Shown: positions 26,429-35,470, numbered from the stretch's first letter. The stretch: 64,000 bases of DNA from Rhodanobacteraceae bacterium (GCA_030123585.1 CP126120.1:2543001-2607000), one strand, 5' to 3'. Made by a program: numbers and translations. Notes: generated by a model from the letters alone, not told the origin.

Positions 26429-26936
26429 GATGGAAACGGCGTGCGGCGACGGAAGCCGCAAGCTAAGCCGCGCATGCCGCGCGGGGGAAAGGATGGACTG
26501 CTATGCGCTTATGCCGTGTCCGGCATGACGGCAGCGCGAAGCGGCGTTCGCGCGCGTCCGGGCAACATCGCTGTCAACCCCGCGCGCCGGCGCACGTTTC
26601 AACAGAGGGCAGCTTTCGATCCTGTTCGATCGCAAGAGGGGACGTGCTGATGACGATCCGGTTCGCGGCGCTTGCGGGATTCCGTCGTTTCCACCTCACT
26701 GCCGCCAGCGCGCGCGGACAGCCCTCCGGACCGCGGCACGGCGGCGCACCGCCAATCGAACGACGACGCCCCGTCGATGCCGATGGCGCGGTTACCGCGC
26801 CCGCGTCCGTCGAACTCCCGCACGATCGCGAGGCTCCGTTCGCGACCCGGATGTAAAAGCGTCGTCGCCCGCCAAACAGGGAAAACGCCGTCGCTGCCTG
26901 AATCGGCGTCGCTGCCGTGCCCGGATGGCGTGGCCG
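26429..26936. other. 508-base intergenic region upstream of cysJ
   Basis: No convincing gene was found here. A 117-codon plus-strand opening at 26503 has composition typical of chance GC-rich frames and no recognisable domain. The region should contain the cysJIH promoter. At 26507-26514 it has GCTTATGC, which also occurs upstream of cysG (19110-19117). The aminotransferase gene on the far side ends here. Confidence 0.5.
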
Positions 26937-28322
26937 TCAGGCCGAACGCGCGAGCTCGGCCGCGACGTCTTTCGCCGCCGCCAGCGTCTGCGCGACGTCT
27001 GCGTGCGTGTGCGCGGTCGAGACGAACAGGTTTTCGTAGGCGCCCGGATGGAACAGCACGCCGCGCGCCAGCATGCCGCGCCACCAGTGGTCGAAGATTT
27101 TCTGGTCGGCGTGGCGTTCGGCGTCTCGGTAGTTGTGGATTGGTTCCCTGGCGAACCACACTTGCATCAAGGGTCCCAGGCCGACGACCTGCGCGGGCAG
27201 GCCGGCGTCTTTCAGGACCTTGTCCAGGCCCAGCCGCAGTTCGTCGGACACCGCGTCGAGCCTCGCGTACAGCCCGGGCGACGCCAGTTCGTCCAGCGCC
27301 GCGTTGGCCGCCGCGATCGCGATGCCGTTGGCGCTGTAGGTGCCGGCCATCGACACCTTGCCTTTCGCGACCAGCGCCATGATGTCCGAGCGTCCGCCCA
27401 GCGCCGCGACCGGAAAGCCGCCGCCGATGCCTTTCGCGAACACCGACAGGTCGGGGCGGATGCCCAGGCGGCCTTGCGCGCCCGCGAGTCCGAGCCGGAA
27501 GCCGGTGATGACTTCGTCGAAGATCAGCACGACGCCGTGGCGCGCGGTCAGCTCACGCATGGCTTCGAGGTAACCGGGCTGCGGCAGGATGCAGCCGGTG
27601 TTGCACATCACGGGTTCGGTGAGCACCGCGGCGATGGCATGGCCTTCGCGCTGCAGCGTATCCGCCAGCAGGTCCGCGTCGTTCCACGGCAGGATGATCA
27701 GGTTCTCTTCCACGCCTTTCGGCAGGCCAGGACCCTGCGGCACGGGCACCGGATGCGCGTCGGGACCGGCCTTGTCGAGCGCCGGATGCTTGCTCCAGTA
27801 GATCGCGTCCGAGAAACCGTGGTACATGCCTTCGAAGCGGATGATCTTGTGGCGGCCGGTGAACGCACGCGCCAGGCGCGTCGCGTACATCACCGCTTCG
27901 GTGCCGGTGTTGCACAGGCGCACCTGGTCCACGCTTGGAATCGCATCGACGATTTTCTGCGCGAGACGCGCCTCGTCGGCCGTCGGCAACGCGAAGATGG
28001 TGCCGCGCTGCTGGATGAAATCGACCACCGCCTGCGTCACGCGCGGCGGGCGGTGCCCGAGCAGCATCGGGCCGAGGCCGAGCAGGTAGTCGATGTATTC
28101 GTTGCCGTCGACGTCGGTGAGGCGCGAACCCTTGCCGTCCTTCACGAACAGCGGATACGGCGTCCACCCGGACCAGGTCGCGCGCGCGGTGCTGTTGACG
28201 CCGCCCGGAATCAATCGGCATGCGGCCTCGAACAGTTCACCGCTGGTGGCGGTGTCGAGGCCGGCGACCAATGGCGCATGGGCGGGAGAAGCGCCGGCGG
28301 CTTCGGCTTTCACGGTGTTCAT
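26937..28322 (-). CDS. Class III PLP aminotransferase of the glutamate-1-semialdehyde aminomutase (HemL-like) family
   Basis: The 461-residue enzyme has the class III features: CNTGTEAVMYATRLAR, the PLP aspartate in IFDEVITGFR (about 269) and the PLP lysine in SVFAKGIGGGFP (about 297). It resembles HemL but is longer than usual and differs around the lysine, where HemL commonly has GKIIGGG. It is transcribed with a HAD phosphatase 18 bases upstream, which is not a heme context. A housekeeping HemL role is possible; a biosynthetic aminotransferase is at least as likely. The ATG has AAAGG seven bases before it. Confidence 0.78.
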   Translation of the reverse strand: MNTVKAEAAGASPAHAPLVAGLDTATSGELFEAACRLIPGGVNSTARATWSGWTPYPLFVKDGKGSRLTDVDGNEYIDYLLGLGPMLLGHRPPRVTQAVVDFIQQRGTIFALPTADEARLAQKIVDAIPSVDQVRLCNTGTEAVMYATRLARAFTGRHKIIRFEGMYHGFSDAIYWSKHPALDKAGPDAHPVPVPQGPGLPKGVEENLIILPWNDADLLADTLQREGHAIAAVLTEPVMCNTGCILPQPGYLEAMRELTARHGVVLIFDEVITGFRLGLAGAQGRLGIRPDLSVFAKGIGGGFPVAALGGRSDIMALVAKGKVSMAGTYSANGIAIAAANAALDELASPGLYARLDAVSDELRLGLDKVLKDAGLPAQVVGLGPLMQVWFAREPIHNYRDAERHADQKIFDHWWRGMLARGVLFHPGAYENLFVSTAHTHADVAQTLAAAKDVAAELARSA

Positions 28323-28340
28323 GGACAAACCTTTCGGGAA

Positions 28341-29042
28341 TCAGCGGGCGGCGGCTTCCGGCATCAAAACGCGCCGCGGCGTGTGCAGCTTGCCGGCCAG
28401 CAATGCCGGAAGCAGGCCGATCGCGTCGGCGAAGCCGACGATCGAGGTGTGCGGGATCGCGGCGTGGCGGCAGTGTTCGATCAGGCGGTGTTTGGCGAAC
28501 ACGTAGTCGGCTTCGCCGGCGGCGCAGAAATCCGAAGCGCCGTCGCCGACCAGCAGCACGCGGTGATGGCGGTTGTGTTCGCGCACCGCGCTGGCGCATT
28601 TGCAGTGGCCGCTGCCGATCCGGCACTGCGGATCCGAGAACGGCGTTTCCAGTTGCCAGCGGCGCGGACCGGACGGCACCAGCCGGTTGGCGAGCACGGG
28701 CAGGTGATCGAGGCGATAGCGGTGCAGGATCGCGCGGATCGCGTAATCGAGTCCGTCGCTGACCACCCGCAGCGTGGAGCCCGCGGCGAACACGGCCTCC
28801 ACGAATTGCGGAAACGCGGGATCGATGCGCATGGTCGCGAGGTGGTCGTCGATTTCCTCGCGCGAGGCGTCGAGCAGGGCCACCTGTCCGGCCATGCACT
28901 CGGCCGAACCGATCTTGCCGGCGCGCCAGTCGCGCTCCAGCACCTGCCATTCCGGCGGCGCGAAGCGGTCGAGCAGGGAGTCCGTGACGTCCTCGACGGC
29001 AATGGTGCCGTCGAAGTCACAGAGGATGTTCCACTGGGTCAC
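28341..29042 (-). CDS. HAD-family phosphatase, MtnX/SerB-like
   Basis: The 233-residue protein has the HAD nucleophile motif CDFDGTI (Asp9, Asp11), VVSDGLDY (motif II) and LVGDGASDFCAA (motif IV). It resembles 2-hydroxy-3-keto-5-methylthiopentenyl-1-phosphate phosphatase MtnX and phosphoserine phosphatases. A GAAGGA site precedes the chosen GTG start. No methionine-salvage gene is nearby, so MtnX function is doubtful; the coupled aminotransferase suggests dephosphorylation and transamination in one pathway. Confidence 0.78.
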   Translation of the reverse strand: MTQWNILCDFDGTIAVEDVTDSLLDRFAPPEWQVLERDWRAGKIGSAECMAGQVALLDASREEIDDHLATMRIDPAFPQFVEAVFAAGSTLRVVSDGLDYAIRAILHRYRLDHLPVLANRLVPSGPRRWQLETPFSDPQCRIGSGHCKCASAVREHNRHHRVLLVGDGASDFCAAGEADYVFAKHRLIEHCRHAAIPHTSIVGFADAIGLLPALLAGKLHTPRRVLMPEAAAR

Positions 29043-29145
29043 GGGGGATCCTTCGGGCTGCGCGTGGCGCGCCAAGTGGGGCGGATTCTAGCAAACGGGG
29101 CTTTCCGAACGCTTTCCATGGCTGGCCGGGCGCTGAATGGAGTCC

Positions 29146-29243
29146 GTAGGTCGGGCTGACGCTGGCTTTGTCAGCGGAAGCCCAACGGGATCACCGTATG
29201 TGTTGGGCTTCGCCGGATGAAGCCCGGCTCAGCCCAACCTGCG
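29146..29243. repeat. Palindromic intergenic repeat, TTGGGCTGA family, copy C
   Basis: This copy opens GTAGGTCGGGCTGA, contains GAAGCCCAAC and GTTGGGCTTC, and closes CTCAGCCCAACCTGCG. It lies in the 209 bases between the start of the phosphatase gene and the 3' end of the efflux adaptor gene, both on the minus strand. Confidence 0.85.
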
Positions 29244-29251
29244 GCGATCCG

Positions 29252-30166
29252 TTACGGGCGCTGCCTCGGAAAGCGGACCAGCACGCGCTGCCCGATCCTG
29301 AGCGGTTCGACCCCGGGTTTCGCCGGCGCCAATTCCAGCGTGCAATCGACGTCGTTCGCGAGCGCGCGTTCCAGCGGATCCTGGGTGAGGCTGGCGGGTT
29401 GCAGCACCTGTCCGACCCACGTCACCGTGGCGTCGTACACCGGGCCCGCCCCCGAGTCGCGCACCACATCGGCGCGCATGCCCGGATGGATCGCGCCGAC
29501 CGCGTCCACGTCGATCTGCGCCTGCACGATGTGCGGACGGTTGGGCAGCAGTTCGAACAACGGCTGGCCCGACGCGGCGGAAATGGATTGGCCGACGGCG
29601 ACGTGCCGCGCGACCACGCTGCCCGCCACCGGCGCGCGCAAGGTGGTGGCATCGAGATCGAGCTTCGCCGCGGCGAGTTTCTGTTGCGCGGCGTCCAGTT
29701 CGGCCTGCGCGGCCGACTCTCTGGCTTTCAACCCGGCCACCGCGTCGCGGGCCTGGTCGGCCGCTTCGCCGGTCGCGGCGCCGGCCTTGGCGGCGGCGGC
29801 GATGCGCGGGGCACGTTGTCCGGCCTGCTTCAGCGACACCTGCAATTCGGAGAGTTGCGCCCTGGCCTGCGCGACGCCGGCTGTCGCAGTTGCCACCGCG
29901 ATCCTCGCTGCGCGCGGATCGAGCGTCGCCAGCACCTCGCCCTGCTTCACGGCATCGCCCTGTTTCACCGCCACCGATTCGACCACGCCGTCGGCGCGCG
30001 CCGCGACCCATACCATGCCGCCCTCGACGGCCACCTTGCCGCGCGCCACGGCCAGCCATTGCGACGATGGCGGGCTGTCCGCCACGGCGTGCGAACCGTT
30101 CGAGCACCCGCCGAGGGCCAATGCCAGCGCGGCGAGCGCGGCGCCGATGCAGCGATGCGTTTTCAC
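29252..30166 (-). CDS. HlyD/MacA-type periplasmic adaptor lipoprotein
   Basis: The 304-residue protein starts with a lipoprotein signal (lipobox LGGC near residue 20). It has a biotinyl-lipoyl half (ARADGVVESVAVKQGDAVKQGE), an alpha-helical hairpin rich in Ala and Gln, and the second lipoyl half (ATTLRAPVAGSVVARHVAVGQ). It should link the inner-membrane ABC exporter to the outer-membrane channel encoded upstream. The GTG start overlaps the ATPase stop. It is the last gene of the four-gene operon. Confidence 0.87.
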   Translation of the reverse strand: MKTHRCIGAALAALALALGGCSNGSHAVADSPPSSQWLAVARGKVAVEGGMVWVAARADGVVESVAVKQGDAVKQGEVLATLDPRAARIAVATATAGVAQARAQLSELQVSLKQAGQRAPRIAAAAKAGAATGEAADQARDAVAGLKARESAAQAELDAAQQKLAAAKLDLDATTLRAPVAGSVVARHVAVGQSISAASGQPLFELLPNRPHIVQAQIDVDAVGAIHPGMRADVVRDSGAGPVYDATVTWVGQVLQPASLTQDPLERALANDVDCTLELAPAKPGVEPLRIGQRVLVRFPRQRP

Positions 30167-30885
30167 GATGCCTTCTCCGGTTCGGGCGCGGGCTCGCCGT
30201 GCGGCACGCGCCGGTCGTCCAATATTCTGCCGTCTTCCATTTCCAGCACGCGGTCGGCGTGGGTGACCAGGCGCGGATCGTGGCTGACGCACAGCACGGT
30301 GGTGGCGTGTTCGTGCGCGATGCGGCGCAGCGTATCGATCACGATCTGGCCGTTGGCGGCGTCCAGCGCGCTGGTGGGTTCGTCGGCGAACAACAGCTCC
30401 GGTTGCTTCACCAGCGCGCGCGCGATCGCGACGCGTTGCTTCTCGCCGCCGGAAAGTTCCGCCGGCAGCAGGTGCATGCGGTCGGACAGTCCCACTTCAT
30501 CCAGCGCGGCGCGGCCGCGCGCTTCCGCCGCACGGTCGTCCACGCCCATGTAGCCCAGCGGCAGCATCACCTGTTCCAGCGCGGTGAGCGCGGGAAACAG
30601 GTTGAAGCCCTGAAACACGAAGCCGGTGTGCTGCAGGCGGAAGTGGTCGAGCGCACGACGATCGCCGCGCCACAGGTCTTCGCCCAGCGCGATCACGCTG
30701 CCGGCGTCGGGGCGTTGCAGGCCGGACAGGATCGACAGCAGCGTGCTCTTGCCGCAACCCGACGGCCCGGCGATCAGGGTCAACTGCCCGGCGTCGACGG
30801 TGAGCGACAGCCCGCGCAGGATTTCCGTGCGCAGCTTGCCGCTGGTGTAGCCCATGCAGAGATTGCTGGCGACCAACGCGCTCAT
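30163..30885 (-). CDS. ABC transporter ATP-binding protein, MacB/LolD/DevA type
   Basis: The 240-residue ATPase has Walker A (GPSGCGKST), the Q-loop (FVFQGFNLFP), signature LSGGEKQRV, Walker B (LLFADEPTS) and the H-loop (CVSHD). It energises the FtsX-type permease encoded just upstream, with which it overlaps by four bases (ATGA). These systems drive mechanotransmission or DevBCA-type export rather than classical substrate passage. Substrate not predictable. Confidence 0.9.
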   Translation of the reverse strand: MSALVASNLCMGYTSGKLRTEILRGLSLTVDAGQLTLIAGPSGCGKSTLLSILSGLQRPDAGSVIALGEDLWRGDRRALDHFRLQHTGFVFQGFNLFPALTALEQVMLPLGYMGVDDRAAEARGRAALDEVGLSDRMHLLPAELSGGEKQRVAIARALVKQPELLFADEPTSALDAANGQIVIDTLRRIAHEHATTVLCVSHDPRLVTHADRVLEMEDGRILDDRRVPHGEPAPEPEKAS

Positions 30886-32006
30886 CGCAGCAGCAACGCC
30901 GGATCGGCGCTCCGCAGGGCGCGCACCGCGGCCACGCCCGATACCAGCGCGATGCCCATCACCAGCGCCGCGCACGCGATCCACGCGGGCAGGTTCAATT
31001 CCACCGGCACGTCCTGCAGTTTTGCGAGTCCGGTCAGGCCCAGGCTCAGCAGCACGCCCGCGATCAGCCCGCACACGCCGATCCACGCCGCCTGTTCCAG
31101 CACCACGCGCCGCAGCGAACCCAGGCCCACGCCCAGCGCATGCAGCGTGGCGTATTCGCGCACCGAACCCGCGATCGCGCCCATCAAGGTCTGGCTGGTG
31201 ATGATCGCGCCCACGATGAACACCACCACGGCGAGGAAGATCACGCCGAGGCCCGCACCGGTCTGGAACATCCAGTAGAACACCGCGCGCCGCGCGAAGC
31301 TCGACGCGGTCCACGCCGCGTAGCCGTGCGCCGAGGCGTCGATGCGCGCCGCGACGGCGGCCGCGTCCGCGCCGGGTTTGAGTTTCGCGACGTAATAGGC
31401 CACTTCCGTGCCGCCGGTGTCGTTGTCCAGCGCGCGCGCGGTGTCCAGCGAAGCCACCACGTTGACGCCGCCCAGCGCGCGAATGCCGTTGGCGACGCCG
31501 ACGATGCGCACGAGGTCGCCGTTGATCAGCGCCTGACCGCCGATCGGCACGCCGAGCTTGTCGAGATCGGCGCGATCGACGATCACCGCGAACGGTTCCT
31601 TCAACGACGCGCGTTGTGCGGCGGTCAGCACGTCGGAAAAAATCATCCCGTCGGGTTCGGTGCTGATGCCCGACACGAACACCGACACGCCGCCGGTGCC
31701 GGCCGGGCCGCGCCAGTCGCCGTCCACCCACGCGAACGGTTCCACCCGCGCGACGCCCTCGTCCATCAACAGCGCGGTGCGCGCGGCGGGCGCGATCGGG
31801 CGCCCGAGCTCGATGCTCTGGGTGCCCGGATAACCCACCCACAAATCCGCATCCGACGCAGTGATGTACACCGCCGTGGAACCGAAAATCCCGAACACCA
31901 GCGCGGCCTGCATCAGCAGCAGCAAGCCCGAGAACGCCACCGCCAGCATCGCCGGCAGGAAGCGCCGCCATTCGTGGATCAGGGTTTTGCGCGCGAGCGG
32001 GATCAT
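30882..32006 (-). CDS. ABC transporter permease, FtsX/DevC type
   Basis: The 374-residue protein has one N-terminal membrane helix (about 17-42), a roughly 210-residue periplasmic domain, and three C-terminal helices with the FtsX core (FLAVVVFIVGAIITSQTLMGAI, REYATLHALGVG). This topology fits MacB and DevC permeases. It is encoded with its ATPase and adaptor; a repeat of about 115 bases separates it from the outer membrane factor gene. Confidence 0.88.
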   Translation of the reverse strand: MIPLARKTLIHEWRRFLPAMLAVAFSGLLLLMQAALVFGIFGSTAVYITASDADLWVGYPGTQSIELGRPIAPAARTALLMDEGVARVEPFAWVDGDWRGPAGTGGVSVFVSGISTEPDGMIFSDVLTAAQRASLKEPFAVIVDRADLDKLGVPIGGQALINGDLVRIVGVANGIRALGGVNVVASLDTARALDNDTGGTEVAYYVAKLKPGADAAAVAARIDASAHGYAAWTASSFARRAVFYWMFQTGAGLGVIFLAVVVFIVGAIITSQTLMGAIAGSVREYATLHALGVGLGSLRRVVLEQAAWIGVCGLIAGVLLSLGLTGLAKLQDVPVELNLPAWIACAALVMGIALVSGVAAVRALRSADPALLLR

Positions 32007-32027
32007 GGCTCGACTTCGGCTTTTGAA

Positions 32028-32143
32028 CCCCTCTCCCTCCGGGAGAGGGGCAGGGGTGAGGGTTTGGATCCGCGCAGGGTTCCGGCGTCGTGCGAATGCG
32101 AACCCTCACCCGCCCTGCGGGCACCCTCTCCCGGAGGGAGAGG
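32028..32143. repeat. Inverted CCCTCTCC/GGAGAGGG repeat between the export genes
   Basis: Two palindromic blocks (CCCTCTCCCTCCGGGAGAGGG at one end and its relative CCCTCTCCCGGAGGGAGAGGG at the other, each about 21 bases) flank about 60 bases, and both carry adjacent GGGTGAGGGT or its complement. Similar blocks occur near 56121 and, in a variant, at 42087. Could act as an RNA stability or attenuation structure inside the operon. Confidence 0.72.
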
Positions 32144-32153
32144 GATAAAACGG

Positions 32154-33563
32154 TCAGGGGCTCGCATTGTCATCCCCTTTCGGCAACGGCGCGCCGCCCA
32201 ATGCCTTGTACAGCGCAACGTACGCAAGTCCGTGCGCCAGCCGGGCCTGCTCGCGGTCGAGTTCGGATTCGGCGAGCGCGAGTTGCGCGTCGGCCAGTTG
32301 CAGGCCGTCCGCCTGACCCAGACCCCGCAGTTTCTCGCTGAGCTCCATGCTGCCTTGCGAGGCCGTGGCCGCGGCGTCCGCGTGCTGCATTTTCTCCGCC
32401 GATGCGTGCAGCGCCGCGAGATCGCTCTCGACTTCCGCCGCGCCCTGCAGCACCGCCTGCCGGTAGGCGAGCACCGCGGCCTGCAGTTGGTCCTCGCGCG
32501 CATCGCGTACCGCGCGGCGCTGACCCCAGTCGAACAGCGGGATGTTGATGATCGGGCCGATCGCGAAGGTGTTGTTGACGTCGCCCAGCCGGGTGCGGCC
32601 CTTGACCAGCGCGGCGAAAGTCAACGAGCTGCCCAGCGCAAGGCGCGGATACATGTCGGCCTTGGCGATGCCGAGTTCGCCTGCCGCCTGCAGCACCTGC
32701 GTTTCGGCGTAACGGATTTCCGGGCGCGTGCGCAAAAGGTCGGCGGGCACGGAATCGACGCTGCCCACGGCGAGCGCCGGCAACGGTTTCGGCGCCAGCC
32801 ACGCGGGATCGGGTTCGCTCTTGCCGAGCAGCAGCGCCAGCGCCTGCGCGTGCTGTGCGATCGCCGCGCGCGGATCGGCAAGCTGCGCTTGGGCTTTCGC
32901 CGCGCCGGCGTCCGCCTGCTCGACGTCGAGCTTCGATGCCAGTTGCAAACGCTGCTGCACGCGAACCAGTTCGGCTTTCCGTTGCGCCGAACGCGCGGCC
33001 TCGCCGAGCAACGCTTCGCTGCGCTGCGCCGCGCGCAGTTGCAGGTATTCACGCACGATTTCCGCGACCAGCGACACGCGCGCGGATTGCAACCCGGCTT
33101 CCGCCGCGCCGGTGTTGGCCTGCGCGACGTGTCCGGTGGCGTCCGCGCGCCCGAACAGGCCGAACTCCCAAGTCGCGTCGAATCCCGCCTGGAAGTAGCT
33201 CGCGGTGTTCTGCGGATTGGGTTGCTCGATGGTGTTGAAACCGAGGTGCGGCCGGAAAGTGGTGCCGGATGCGTCTTCCAGCGCGCGCGCCGCACGCAGT
33301 TTCCACGCCGCCTGTTGCACGTCGAGATTGTCGTGCAGGGCCTGTTCCACCAGCGCGTTCAGTTCGGGATCGTCGAAATGCTTCCACCATCCGGTGAGAT
33401 CCGGTTTCGCTCCGAGTTGCGGTGCGTTGCGCCAGTGCGCCGGCAAATCGCCGGCCGGCAGCTTCGGCACCGCGACGCTGACGCAGGCGCCGAGTCCGGC
33501 GCACAGCGCCGCCGTGGCGAGCATGCGCAGGAGCGATCGACGACGGAACGGAGGTGCGGGCAT
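32154..33563 (-). CDS. NodT-family outer membrane efflux lipoprotein (TolC-like)
   Basis: The 469-residue protein carries a lipoprotein signal ending LGAC, followed by the OEP-family repeats: WWKHFDDPELNALVEQAL, and the second set starting near DLLRTRPEIRYAETQV. Trimeric channels of this type connect with HlyD-type adaptors. It is the first gene of an export operon with permease, ATPase and adaptor. I chose the ATG giving MPAPPFRRRSLLRML because it places a proper signal sequence at the N-terminus. Confidence 0.9.
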   Translation of the reverse strand: MPAPPFRRRSLLRMLATAALCAGLGACVSVAVPKLPAGDLPAHWRNAPQLGAKPDLTGWWKHFDDPELNALVEQALHDNLDVQQAAWKLRAARALEDASGTTFRPHLGFNTIEQPNPQNTASYFQAGFDATWEFGLFGRADATGHVAQANTGAAEAGLQSARVSLVAEIVREYLQLRAAQRSEALLGEAARSAQRKAELVRVQQRLQLASKLDVEQADAGAAKAQAQLADPRAAIAQHAQALALLLGKSEPDPAWLAPKPLPALAVGSVDSVPADLLRTRPEIRYAETQVLQAAGELGIAKADMYPRLALGSSLTFAALVKGRTRLGDVNNTFAIGPIINIPLFDWGQRRAVRDAREDQLQAAVLAYRQAVLQGAAEVESDLAALHASAEKMQHADAAATASQGSMELSEKLRGLGQADGLQLADAQLALAESELDREQARLAHGLAYVALYKALGGAPLPKGDDNASP

Positions 33564-33670
33564 GAGCCTCGGCAGTGTAATGGCTGAACGCAATCCGGAA
33601 CGGGCGGCGATCGTGAAAGCCGCAGGAAAGCCGGCAGCGGCAGAATACGCGCATCACCTTTCCGGACACT

Positions 33671-33701
33671 TTGCGCGCCGCGTGACGCGGCGTCGTAAAA
33701 T
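33671..33701 (+). promoter_or_regulatory. Probable desaturase promoter with internal palindrome
   Basis: A TAAAAT -10-like box (33696-33701) and TTGCGC -35-like box (33671-33676) are 19 bases apart. Between them lies a perfect palindrome with arms CGCCGCG and CGCGGCG and a three-base centre (33676-33692). The leader to the desaturase ATG is about 45 bases. The overlong spacer with a symmetric site suggests control by a dimeric regulator; this is inferred. Confidence 0.4.
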
Positions 33702-33745
33702 ACGCATCCGGGCCTGCCGCGACGCGCCGTCGCCGGATCGCTTCA

Positions 33746-34657
33746 ATGAACACCGTTACGGCCAAACCACCTCGTCTTTTCTTCGCCTACACCGGATGGG
33801 ATGCGATCCCTGTGCTGATGGTGCTGGGTCATGCCGCGTTCCTCGCGTGGCTGTTCTTCGGCTTCCACGCGACGCCGTGGTGGTTGTGGATTCCGTGTGC
33901 GTGCGTGTATTCGATCTCGATCTCGTGGTCGATCAATTCCACCAGCCACAACTTCATCCACAACCCGTTCTTCAAGTGGGAATGGCTGAACCGCGTCTAC
34001 AGCTTCCTGTTCTCGTTGACCGACGGTTTCAGCCAGGAGTTCTACAAGCACGTCCACCTGCGCCACCACGTCGGCAACATGGACCGGATCGGCAAGGACG
34101 GCACCACCATCGATCCGCTGTCGATCTACCGCCACGGCAAGAACGGCCAGCCGGAAAGCGTATGGACGTACACCTTCTATTCCTACTTCCGCGACGACAT
34201 CGGCGAGTGCTACACGCGCGTCAAGCAGAAGTGGCCGCACCTCGCGCGCTGGATCCGCATCGAGATCGCGACGGTGGTGGTCGTGTACCTCGCCTGCCTG
34301 ATCTACGACTGGCGCGCGTTCGTGTGCCTGGTGCCGTTCTACTACCTCGGCCATTCGCTGTCGTCGTTGAACGGCTACTACGAACACCTGAAGGGCGACC
34401 CCGACCAGCCGATCGCGTGGGGCGTGTCGACCTACAACAAGTTCTACAACTGGATCTGGCTGTACAACGGCTTCCACGCCGAACACCACTATCGCCCCAA
34501 GGTGCACTGGACGAAGATGGTGGAACTGCGCGATTCGATCCGCGACGAGCAGCGCGCCAAGGGCGTGCACGTGATGCACTGGTGCCACGCGCTCGGCTTC
34601 ATGGATCGTCAGCCGCCGGCGCACACGCTGGTCGAGGCACGCACGCGCGCGGCATAG
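33746..34657 (+). CDS. Membrane fatty acid desaturase
   Basis: The 303-residue membrane protein has the three histidine boxes of the di-iron desaturase/hydroxylase family: HNFIH (68-72), HLRHH (104-108) and HAEHH (244-248). These oxygen-dependent enzymes introduce double bases or hydroxyls into lipid acyl chains. Several hydrophobic helices flank the boxes. It stands alone and is convergent with yqeY, 10 bases away. The precise substrate and regiochemistry are not visible. Confidence 0.85.
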   Translation: MNTVTAKPPRLFFAYTGWDAIPVLMVLGHAAFLAWLFFGFHATPWWLWIPCACVYSISISWSINSTSHNFIHNPFFKWEWLNRVYSFLFSLTDGFSQEFYKHVHLRHHVGNMDRIGKDGTTIDPLSIYRHGKNGQPESVWTYTFYSYFRDDIGECYTRVKQKWPHLARWIRIEIATVVVVYLACLIYDWRAFVCLVPFYYLGHSLSSLNGYYEHLKGDPDQPIAWGVSTYNKFYNWIWLYNGFHAEHHYRPKVHWTKMVELRDSIRDEQRAKGVHVMHWCHALGFMDRQPPAHTLVEARTRAA

Positions 34658-34667
34658 CGCGGCGGCG

Positions 34668-35117
34668 TCAGCCTGCGAGTTTCGCCTTCACGCGTTGCGA
34701 GAGCGCGCCCATGTCGGCGCGGCCGGCCGCGCGTTCCTTCAGCAGCGCCATCACCTTGCCCATGTCGCGCGGCGACGTGGCGCCCGCATCAGCGATGCAC
34801 TGCGCGATCAGTGCGTCCAGTTCGGCGTCGCTCAGTTGCGCGGGCAGGTAGGCCTCGATCACGCCGACCTCGTAACGTTCCTGCGCGGCCAGGTCTTCGC
34901 GTTGGGCGGCCTCGTACTGCGTGATCGAATCGCGGCGCTGCTTCAGCATTTTTTCCAGCACATGCAGCACGGCCGCATCGTCCAGCGTGATGCGCTCGTC
35001 CACTTCGCGCTGCTTGAGCGCAGCCAGGATCAACCGGATCACGCCGAGGCGCGGCTTGTCGCCGCCCTTCATCGCGGTCTTCATGTCGTCGGTGATGCGG
35101 GTCTTGAGATCGCTCAT
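34668..35117 (-). CDS. yqeY: GatB/YqeY domain protein
   Basis: The 149-residue helical protein (MSDLKTRITDDMKTAMKGGDKPRLGVIRLI) is a typical YqeY, the tRNA-binding tail domain found alone or fused to GatB. Its role is unsettled. It follows rpsU by 88 bases on the same strand, a common arrangement in this group of bacteria. After it the expected dnaG is missing: a convergent desaturase gene comes next. Confidence 0.92.
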   Translation of the reverse strand: MSDLKTRITDDMKTAMKGGDKPRLGVIRLILAALKQREVDERITLDDAAVLHVLEKMLKQRRDSITQYEAAQREDLAAQERYEVGVIEAYLPAQLSDAELDALIAQCIADAGATSPRDMGKVMALLKERAAGRADMGALSQRVKAKLAG

Positions 35118-35205
35118 GGAACTCTCCGAATCAAAAACGCAGAAACGCGAAACGGCCGGCGCCGCGGGGCGGGGCCGGCCGTCGCGATGTGCACGGATGC
35201 GTGGC

Positions 35206-35421
35206 TCAGTACAGGCGCTTGCGGCGCGTGACTTCGCGCGAGACCCGGCGCAGGTGGCGCTTGACCGCCGCCGCGCGCTTGCGCTTGCGTTCCTGGGTCG
35301 GCTTCTCGTAAAACTCGCGCTTGCGCGTTTCGGCGAGCACGCCGGCCTTTTCGCAGGTGCGCTTGAAGCGGCGCAGGGCGATTTCGAACGGCTCGTTCTC
35401 GCGGACTTTGACGCTGGGCAT
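35206..35421 (-). CDS. rpsU: 30S ribosomal protein S21
   Basis: The 71-residue basic protein ([21 protein letters not shown], ending RRKRLY) is S21, needed for translation initiation in the 30S subunit. Length and sequence are typical. The start corresponds to the conserved MPxVKV. A near-consensus sigma-70 promoter lies upstream, and the gene is divergent from tsaD as in many proteobacteria. Confidence 0.97.
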   Translation of the reverse strand: MPSVKVRENEPFEIALRRFKRTCEKAGVLAETRKREFYEKPTQERKRKRAAAVKRHLRRVSREVTRRKRLY

Positions 35422-35470
35422 GGACGCTCCACTTGGTAAACTGACCCGCTGCAACACGGGTGAGCCGCGA

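Noticed and set aside
26503..26856. 117-codon frame in the gap upstream of cysJ
   Set aside because: Composition is random-like, there is no ribosome site and no recognisable motif.
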